Below are positions 56,574 to 64,000 of a stretch of DNA of 64,000 nucleotides, piece by piece. This stretch comes from Heligmosomoides polygyrus polygyrus (Eukaryota > Nematoda > Chromadorea > Rhabditida > Heligmosomidae): assembly GCA_947396885.1 (NCBI GenBank), contig OX377205.1:22865407-22929406 (forward strand), read 5' to 3'. Under the pieces are notes generated by a model, which was not told the DNA's origin, made no database searches, and worked only from the letters and a program-made list of their open reading frames with translations. Made by a program: the position numbers and the translations under genes. Numbering within the stretch: position 1 is the stretch's first letter; the number at the start of each line of letters is the position of its first letter.

Positions 56574-56855
56574 AAGTACTTTTTCTTGTACGAGGATTTT
56601 GCAAAAAGTGCTTCGGGTACTTAATTGTACAGGAAACTTGAGTTCTCTTAACGAGAAATTGATCCAGGTACTTATGTGTACGGAAGACTTAGGTTCTCAC
56701 GAGAAGAAGATTTGCTCCAGGCACTTATGTGTACGGGAGACTTAGGTTCTCAGGAAAAGAGAATATTTGCTCCAGGTACTTATGTGTACCGAAGACTTAG
56801 ATTCTCACAAAGAGAAGATTTGCTCCAGGTAGGTATGTGTACGGGAGACTTATTC
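56574..56855. repeat. tandem repeat, about 53-bp period
   Basis: 'CAGGTACTTATGTGTACGG' then 'AGACTTAGGTTCTCAC' and 'agaagatttgctc' repeats with starts near 56669, 56721, 56776 and 56829, plus a decayed unit before. It lies just outside the gag end of the BEL element and might belong to its 5' leader or LTR. Confidence 0.8.
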
Positions 56856-57399
56856 CCAAACTTGGGAGGTGCGAATTATTTGTCCGCTTTTTGCCTGTTT
56901 AGGCCGATGCACCAAAATGTGCGGTTCAGTGGATTTGTGCGAATGCGTAACAAAATAGAGAGAAGCGAGGAACGTGTTTATCTCTTGGTAGGCAGTAAGT
57001 GAGTACCCTATGGTGGGTTGGAGACAGGCCCCGCCCCTGCAGTCGTCGCTGGCGGCGACAGCCTTTTTGTTAGAGGTTAATGTAGGCATCGGGAAGAGAC
57101 CTTTGTCAGCCCACGATAGCTTCAAGAGGCAGTGGTCAGGTCAGGTTCTCGTTTTTGCTTTATCAATGATTTGTTAGTTTTGTTTGCTTATGAGGTCTAC
57201 CCGTGAGGATCTTTCGATGTGCAGTACTCTTGCGAAACGGTTTTATAAGGCGACCCTCCCTACCACTCAGCACACTTGAAAAATAAGGAATTAAGGGTGA
57301 AATGCAAATAAAGTTCACACCTCAAGCCCTGCTGCCCAAAATCTGCTCCACTGTTCAGAGTCTACTCTGCTCGTCTTCTAAAACTAGTTCGTGATGGGC

Positions 57400-57880
57400 T
57401 CGACAGCCGCACCCCTAATGAAATCGAGGACGGGCGACCACGCCACCGTAATCGAGGAAGATGCTTAACCTATGTATTATACGAAACCATCGTCTGGTAT
57501 CCATACACAGTACAACTTCAGGAAGTCGACCGTTCCCTCAGAAACTGCATAGGCGAGGCACCGCTGAGGACCACCGGCTATGTCACATACAGAAAACAAA
57601 CAAGCACTAGCTTGTACTCTTGCGGTACTTCGATGAGCTTCGTAATGGTGTGAATGTGGTCGATCGTGGAGAATCCTCTCCGAAATCCTGCTTGTTCGCA
57701 TCGCTGTCTTTCGTCCAGCGTTCTACTGAACCTATTCAGGATGACTCGAGTGAACGGCTTGTAGACTGCGGATAGCAATCAGATCGGGCGATAGTTGCCA
57801 CTGTCGTGCACGTCTCCCTTCATGTACAGCAAGGTCCTGCTGGTGTTCCACTGAGATGGAACCTTGGGAGTAAAAGTCAT
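57400..57880 (-). pseudogene. LINE RT fragment (RTE-like)
   Basis: The minus strand reads VPSQWNTSRTLLYMKGDVHD, NYRPI-stop-LLSAVYKPFTRVI and EQAGFRRGFSTIDHIHTITK, the N-terminal RT motifs, with a nonsense codon and frame breaks. The catalytic FADD box is not present. It lies downstream (3') of the phospholipase copy 2 gene. Confidence 0.82.
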
Positions 57881-58269
57881 GGGTGACCTTCTCCATGGTC
57901 CTTTTAGAAGAGATGACGGTTCCATCAGGTTGTCGGAGATGGTTGTCTTGTCTTGTGGATGCTTAACCCTGCTTATACACTCGCTCTTCTCTACATAAAG
58001 TCCTCTCTTAGCTCCACGCCGGCGTCATGGATCTTATTGGGCATACTCAATGTCAGCATAGTAGAAGCTGTCCACTGCGATGGAAATGATCCTGAAAACT
58101 AATCCCTTCACGTGCAGAGAAGGTTCTCCAACAATTTTCATCCTCGGTGTTCCTACCCTGTCAGTGAATAGTTCTTCTAAACCATTCCGTCAAAGCTGAG
58201 CAGTGATTTTTTATTTCAAAATACAACAAATATTTTTTACAACGATGATATCAAGATAAAGTAGCAATG

Positions 58270-61022
58270 TCATTGGTGTAACTTCACTATGCTTTCCAAG
58301 AGATCAAGTCCGTCCTGTTGTGAGTTTTCCAAGAGTGTGTCGTTTACTCTAAATAAAAAATTACTTGCAATTCTGTTCTGAAACAGAAATACGACAAAAG
58401 CGACACTGAACTTCTCTGCCTACCTTACTGTCGACTCGTAGTCATAGTCAGTATCGTTAGATGAATGAGAAGCGGTTATGTTGGCGGTCACATTAGCTAC
58501 TTCCTAAAAGGGAGCTAGACTTTTGGAATTTCAAAAAAAAGTAAATGGGATCTTTAAATGTAGGCAGTACCTGTAGTTCATCGGCTATTGTTTCGTTTAG
58601 ATCTGTGTGATTACCAGATCGACGATAGGCTTCCGCTCCGAACTGCTGAACCATTCCACAGAACAGCGGAGCGTTTTCAGTGTTGCAGACCTCTGAGCCT
58701 TTGGTGGCGACCTGAAATCGAAGTTGTCCCCTTTTCTGTCGTAGCGAGACGCTTAAATGAAACGTTGTTTACGAGAACAACAGCAGCATTTTCAACTACT
58801 CGAGCCGCAAGGTCGCCTCAGTCACTTCACATTCGTTCCCACGGCTTAGAGAGGATCGAGCACATGAAAGGCTGTCCGACTTCACCATGTCGACTAAGGC
58901 TATCCTTAAAGACTCGTCGGTGCAAAATTCTCCTGTCCTACGACGGATGTGGGAATTCTTCGGAATCCCACATTTGCATACTACCTCCACATTTCCCCTA
59001 GAATTAGAATATGTGGCGCATCCCGAACAGACACCAACTAATGCCGCCTTCTGATCATTAAGGGAGATCAACAACGATAGCTGGTTTTTAACCAAATAGC
59101 TAAATCAAGACACGTTTATGACTACAGCATCCTAAATGATCGTTTCTAGCATGCGCACCAGCACTATCCGAGAAGGCTGAAGGATCGGCAATTCTTAAGC
59201 ACTATATTAACGGATGGCCGCGTGGAGCGCAGTCGGAAGAGGCGCCGGCTGTCGCCTGCACCTTATACCAGTTCCTGGTTCGGATTTCCCGCCCATGCCA
59301 ACCAAGCCTTCCATCCCTTCGCAGTCGATCAGTTGGTACCAGACTTGTCTGGGAAGGATAAAGCGCTGACTTCTTCATCGGCTAGCCACTGCAAGTCATA
59401 TTCCTCCAAATACGAATTCCACTCGCTTCCACAACATCCCATCAAAGTAGAATGCGTGGCGCATCCCGAAAACAGATTGAGCAATGCTTCTATATTATAT
59501 CCTACCATTTATATTACCGAATGGGTGCAGATGATACACTCGAAGGAGGTTCGGCTCCAAGCGTACACCCGAGACAATTCCAAATAATATTTGGTTTCAA
59601 AGGAAGCCAAATCCTTATCCCTCGCTCGCGCTGAACGAGACCTGTCAAGGAAGGATAAGTACTGACCTCTATATGGATCAGTTTGAATAATACCGGTTGT
59701 TATCCTTTGTTCTGCTTTCTTGGGTAGGTGGTAGCTTAGTCGGAAGGAGCATAGGTTGTTGCGTGCACCCGTTTACTGGTTCTTTGTTCGGGTTTGCCGC
59801 TCAGGCAATCAAGTGTTTTCCGTGGTCGGTAAATTGGTGCCAGAGTTGCCTGGGAAGAATAAAGCGCTGAGTTGTTCATTGGCTGGAAACTGCAAGTCAT
59901 AGGATAAGCCATTCAAGTTGCTTCCAAGTCATTCCGACAAAGTAGGATGCGTGGCGCATCCCCAATTGGATTGACTAACTCCATTCTACATCCTTTATCG
60001 TTAAAGCCTCATCCCATTTGCGTCACTTAGTGAGAAAATCCCTTAATGAGATGTGCTGTGCTCTCTACCTTTATGAGATATCAATAATGCATGGTGAACA
60101 TGGTGTCTACCTATACTATGGATTGCTCTGTTCAATCGATGGAGCAGTCAGCGCGTTATCCTCCTCAGATGTGCTTGGTGCTACATAGTTCCCTGACTCC
60201 CAGGAAATGGAAGGAACTGATTGGCATCGGTGGTCGCGAACCTTGAATCAGTCCGAAGAGTACGCCAGATGCGGCAGCTTCTTCAACTACGCTATATGCA
60301 CCTTCCATTTCTATAGGAAATCATACAAAGGTGTAGAAATATTAGGCGACTAACTGGTTCAACACATCCAAAGACGATAAGGAATTGAAGTGGTAAGCCT
60401 TGAGAACTTACATCGAGGCAGCTGCAAAACGTTTCATCACAGTGCTTCCGTCCTAGTTGATCGTCGTAGCAGTTATCATGCCTAATGCAACATTGATTCA
60501 CGTTCTCTGAAACCTTTACAATTTTGAAAAATATTCCAGCAGTTTTCAATAAACGGTTCAATGAAAATCAGTAAAAGTGTTTATCTAGGAAATACAGACC
60601 TTGCTACAAAACCTTACTACAATATAAGGAAATGCATAGAAATAGGCAAGAAGTAGTTGCTTAGATAACCCCCACTAACTAGAAAAATAATAATCCAAAA
60701 TTTAAAAAATTCTCAATACTTCGTCAAGAGCACCTATCGGCTTAGTAATCTTAAAGTCCTAAAGCGGAAGGGTAAGGAACTTCTAATTTCTAACAAAAAA
60801 AAACAAGAAAACAAAGCTGAAGAAGCGCAACCAACTTTTTAGGTGTGGACAGTCCAATTCGATCTGATTCTCGCTGAGGTACATAGTGAAGGCGTCTGTG
60901 CCGCACGCCCATTTCTCGCCGTCGTCATCTTCATCAGATTCACTGGATTCCGAAGACTTCTGCTTCACCATCGGCATCGACGTCGTTGTGTAGATAACCG
61001 CCAACACTAGAGCTAACCGCAT
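58270..61022 (-). CDS. secreted phospholipase A2-like protein, copy 2
   Basis: A paralogue of the gene at 33966-39479 with the same five-exon structure (minus): 61022-60836, 60506-60412, 58711-58571, 58503-58429, 58377-58270, phases 1, 0, 0, 0 (201 aa). It has a signal peptide (MRLALVLAVIYTTTSMP), the acidic Ser/Glu/Asp stretch, WACGTDAFTMYL, CCIRHDNCYDDQLGRKHCDE with the catalytic His-Asp, 'VCNTENAPLFCGMVQQFGAE', N-glycosylation sites (NHT, NET, NVT) and a C-terminal tail ending KLHQ. It would act outside the cell on phospholipids. Exons 1 and 2 are the same length in the two copies (187 and 95 bp). The T-run in the last exon has 6 bases here and 7 in copy 1, giving a longer tail here. Confidence 0.92.
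58955..59060 (+). repeat. SINE 3' fragment
   Basis: It contains 'tgtggcgcatcccgaacag' and 'taatgccg', matching the tail of the family. Confidence 0.5.
59216..59510 (+). repeat. tRNA-derived SINE copy
   Basis: It has AGCGCAGTCGGAAGAGGCGC, GGTTCGGATTTCCCGCCC, the conserved body and the tail 'gcgtggcgcatcccg'. It lies in the 5'-distal flank of the LINE scrap, inside phospholipase copy 2 intron 2. Confidence 0.85.
59722..59995 (+). repeat. tRNA-derived SINE copy, diverged
   Basis: GGTAGCTTAGTCGGAAGG head, GTTCGGGTTTGCCGC B-box-like block, tail 'gcgtggcgcatccc'. In intron 2 of phospholipase copy 2. Confidence 0.75.
60175..60300 (-). repeat. SINE 5' half
   Basis: The minus strand reads ATATAGCGTAGTTGAAGAAG then GATTCAAGGTTCGCGACC with the family body to the 'ccaatcagttcc' region. 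It is 3'-truncated. Confidence 0.5.
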
Positions 61023-61417
61023 TCTGAAATACGCTAGTGAAGTTCTGCTAGCGTACAAGGGCTGAGCGAAGGTCGTCATTGAAAAACCGGGACTATTAGC
61101 TGAAAGGCGCGCGACTACTTAGTTAAACAGAACTGCGTAACTATTGTACGTGGCAGGTTCGTGGCTTGTAATGTGACGGGAGGGTGTGTAAATGATTTAG
61201 AGGACACTTCAGAGTGAGTTGGAAGTGGGGAACTTCAGTTTGAGGATGCTGAATTCAAATATAAATGTCTTCAAGCGTACTCTTTTGAATAACCAACACT
61301 ACATTTTTACAACAAATCAGCAGGGATAAATGAAACAATGTTGAAGATTATGTAGTCGTTATAAGGATGAGGAACAGGAGCAAAAATCGGGAGCGGGTTG
61401 CTCTCGAGAGAGCAAAA

Positions 61418-61418
61418 T

Positions 61419-61457
<39 letters not shown>

Positions 61458-61629
61458 CTTATTTATTTATTTAACCCTTTGCTTAAGACATGCTAGAAAA
61501 AAGGAACAAAGCGACGACTAAGTCTAAAATTGCAACGCACTTATTAATAAAAGGCATGAAATCTCTTCATAAGAGTAAAGAAATAAAGAAATTAGCGCAA
61601 GCGGTAGACTACTCCATGGTGATGAATAT

Positions 61630-61672
<43 letters not shown>

Positions 61673-61675
61673 TTA
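61418..61675. repeat. (TTTA)n microsatellites
   Basis: Two tracts, about 61418-61472 and 61627-61674. The second abuts the SINE at 61681. Confidence 0.9.
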
Positions 61676-61680
61676 TAAGT

Positions 61681-61965
61681 GGGCGCGTCGAGCGCAGTCG
61701 GAGGAGGCGCCGGCTGTCGCCTGCACCCGATACCAAGTTCCTGATTCGGATTTCCCGCCCAGGCCAACCAAGCCTTCCATCCCTCCGGGGTCGGTTAATT
61801 GGCACCAGACGTGTCTGGGAAGGATAAAGCGCTGACTTATTCATCGGCTGGCCACCGCAAGTCATTCTATGGCCAAATACGCATTCAACACGCCTCCACG
61901 ACATCCAGTAGAAGTAGAATGCATGGCGCATCCCAAAGAGGATTGAATAACGCCGTCCTTTATCT
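61681..61965 (+). repeat. tRNA-derived SINE copy, well preserved
   Basis: GAGCGCAGTCGGAGGAGGCG head, GATTCGGATTTCCCGCCC B-box-like block, full body and tail 'aacgccgtcctttatc'. Confidence 0.88.
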
Positions 61966-61999
61966 TTTATTTAATATAAGTAATCAGCTTTACGGGTAA

Positions 62000-62600
62000 A
62001 ATTTGACACCCAAAAAAGGTGAGCTAGACCTTTTCAATGAAATATTTTTTGAACTATTATACACTCATATCGCTGATATCGCTTGTTTGGTTGAAATAAT
62101 TTCGAAGAATTGAGATACGTTATAGCTCGTAGATTCCGAAAGCATTCTAAAAATGCCGCCGACATCTCTGAACTTGTAAAGCTAAAGTGTTTATTTTTAG
62201 GAACGCATCTTGGATTCTAGAGCAGGGAAATTAAAGTACGTCTGCTGTCCTAGTTAATATTTTTTCCTAATCAACCTCTTAAAACTTTGAAATGCGCGAG
62301 CAACAGCTTTGCGATGTTTACAAAATATTGCTTTTGAAAATGCGGGTCTATCCTAGTCAGGGGAGACAACCGAAAAGTACCAATGCCACACAACCATATC
62401 CCCTAAATTTAAATGAAAGGATTGCCACCGTGGAACAGCAGTCGAAATTATCGTAGAAACTCAAGATTGGGGATGAAGACGTAAACCATCATATGCCTGA
62501 GCCTAAGCCAGCAAAACTATCATACATTATCGTTGCTTCCCCGGCTAGATACTCAGACACGTGTCGTGATTCAGAATAAAAGGTTATTTCGAAGGTAAAG
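62000..62600. other. unassigned sequence
   Basis: AT-rich sequence with no open frame of note and no repeat I recognise. Confidence 0.3.
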
Positions 62601-62613
62601 ATGTGCAAAAAAA

Positions 62614-62691
62614 CCGGTAGCAATAGGGGCTGAACCAACGACGTTGCACCTGCCGAGCAGAAGCACTACCCTGCGCCATCGCCGCACTTTG
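62614..62691 (-). other. tRNA-like sequence (pseudo-tRNA or SINE head)
   Basis: The minus strand has GGCGATGGCGCAGGGTAGTG (A-box-like) and GTTGGTTCAGCCCC (B-box-like) at tRNA spacing, followed by a run of seven T's, a Pol III-type stop. I could not fold a clean cloverleaf, so I do not call a functional tRNA. Confidence 0.45.
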
Positions 62692-63111
62692 CGCGCCTTT
62701 CTTACGGAGCTCCGATGACTCAACGCTCTCGCCTCAGCTGTACACGGCACGGCCAGCCTGTGGTGAGGCCACCTAATTTCGGCAGGCCATAACTCGCTCA
62801 GAAATTTCATTTTGCAATTTTAATACCTATATTCATCATCAGCATTCCCAGCTCTTTCTAACGATCCTGGTCTCAACTTGAAGTTCCATGGGAGGTCGAA
62901 ACCCTCACCTATTTAGTATATTTTCTGTTCCACCCTAGTGATTTTTCACCTAGCTCGCCATTTAATGCACCTATTCCCATGCAGACGATGCAGACGGTTT
63001 TCCTTATTTTCTTAAAAGAGTAATAGATCCCACTCACAGACCATGTATACTAGCTTATCAACAGCGCACTGCAAATCTTCTTTGTCATCTTTATAAGTCA
63101 ATTTCTTGTAC

Positions 63112-63322
63112 CATCTGGATGGACGAGTGGTAGTATGTACAGTCGACGGAGGCGCTTCTTGCTTTCCAGCTTCCAGGTTCAGATTCCCCACCCAGGCCTA
63201 CCAAACCTTGGATCTCTTTTGAGTCAGTGAATTGTTACCAGATTCGTCTAGGGGGAATAAAGTAAGATTCGTAGAGCACCTCAAAAGAGATTGATCATCG
63301 CCGTCCTTTATCCTTTTATCCA
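63112..63322 (+). repeat. tRNA-derived SINE copy, diverged
   Basis: ACGAGTGGTAGTATGTACAG head, CCAGGTTCAGATTCCCCACC B-box-like block, tail 'catcgccgtcctttatcc'. Confidence 0.65.
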
Positions 63323-63344
63323 TTTCATCTGCAAATTATTTAAT

Positions 63345-63510
63345 AATTATCAAATTATCTTCAACCTTTTTCTGAAAATCTTGAGTGTTTGCCAAAACCA
63401 TAATTGAGGACAGCCTACCGCCTTGAGGCACACCACTATCTACGCTTTTAGAAATACAAAATTTATCATACACTTGTTCATGAGTGGTCCTGGCATATAA
63501 GCAATTAGAA
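63345..63510 (-). pseudogene. CR1-type LINE RT scrap
   Basis: The minus strand reads EQVYDKFCISKSVDSGVPQG followed by GRLSSIMV, the RT motif before the catalytic FADD box. It relates to the element at 26240-27373. Only this piece remains. Confidence 0.65.
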
Positions 63511-63624
63511 AGTAAATAGGAGAAGAGAGCTGCAACGAATAAAATAATGAATGCAGTGAAACATATGTCTTCTACGTACAGCTAGGGGTAAAGCGGCTTG
63601 TGGGGGGGGGGGGCATAATACAGG

Positions 63625-64000
63625 GTGGCCGATAAGTATTGTCGCGATATTCGCGCGCATCTGTTTCTCTTATATTTTCTTGAAATCCTATGTCTTTGCG
63701 TTCATCGTATTAAATCACCGTATTAAATAACGTATTAAATCCAATTTCTTGCGATGTATGAGAATTTTTGTTTGTAGCTTCCACGAGATCGTTTCCTCAT
63801 CAAGAAGCAATAGCCCGCCTCGCTGAAAGCAGAGAGTCTACCACCGCCATTTCGGGAAGCTTAGTACTCCATCAAGAACAGATTAACGGTTCATCAAGTA
63901 GTGGGACGAGAAAGAAAACGTCAGCATAAAGATAAAGTCAGGTCATCCTCGTTCTGCGAGTACAAGGAAGAACCATGCGATCATTAAGAAGAGAGCCTAC
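63625..64000 (+). pseudogene. Tc1/mariner-type transposon start, cut by window end
   Basis: It begins 'ACAGGGTGGCCGATAAGTAT' like a Tc1/mariner terminus. About 63930-64000 reads KSGHPRSASTRKNHAIIKKR, similar to the HTH-linker of Tc1 transposases. Upstream frames contain stops. The rest lies outside the window. Confidence 0.5.

Noticed and set aside
1..64000. CRISPR arrays, rRNA genes or bacterial operons
   Set aside because: Intron-containing genes and eukaryotic retroelements throughout; the tandem arrays have degenerate adjacent units, not spaced direct repeats.

Overview
The window looks like a piece of a nematode nuclear genome, most likely from a strongylid parasite (hookworm-like). The evidence is a pair of five-exon nematode-type secreted phospholipase A2 genes, a 20-kb receptor-like gene with mostly short GT-AG introns, and a dense mix of transposons typical of nematodes: Ty3/gypsy, BEL/Pao with an envelope-like region, RTE- and CR1-type LINEs, a Penelope-like element, mariner/Tc1, hAT elements and a tRNA-derived SINE family. 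The species call is inference; no search could be run.

Layout. 728-5155 is a complete, young-looking Ty3/gypsy element with 120-bp LTRs, 5-bp target duplications and one frameshift in reverse transcriptase. 7581-8602 is a degraded hAT-like element carrying a SINE. 8701-29511 (+) is the main host gene. I traced about 26 exons for a large type I membrane protein: a laminin-G/pentraxin-like region, a HYR domain, a sushi/CCP domain, cysteine-rich ephrin-receptor-like (GCC2/GCC3) repeats, one transmembrane helix and a long proline-, arginine- and serine-rich cytoplasmic tail. Its 5' end was not found. Its introns hold a hAT element with a nested RTE LINE (15544-20021), an inverted pair of Penelope-type terminal motifs, several SINEs, a mariner and a CR1 fragment.

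29.6-33.2 kb is LINE debris and one copy of a dispersed repeat block; the second copy is at 46.3-47.9 kb. 33.97-39.48 kb (-) and 58.27-61.02 kb (-) are two paralogous phospholipase A2 genes, duplicated together with 3' flanking sequence. Intron 2 of the first copy has collected a perfect-TSD hAT element and a 0.63-kb fold-back element. A Penelope-like GIY-YIG fragment lies directly upstream of its start codon.

40.5-48.3 kb is gene-poor repeat sequence, including a MITE and a minisatellite. 49.1-56.2 kb (-) is a degenerate BEL/Pao element with gag, protease, RT, integrase and a phlebovirus-glycoprotein-like env region. From 61.7 kb to the end there are SINEs, a tRNA-like sequence, a CR1 scrap and the start of a Tc1/mariner transposase. 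The two phospholipases and the receptor-like gene are the only host genes I can support; nearly everything else is mobile DNA.
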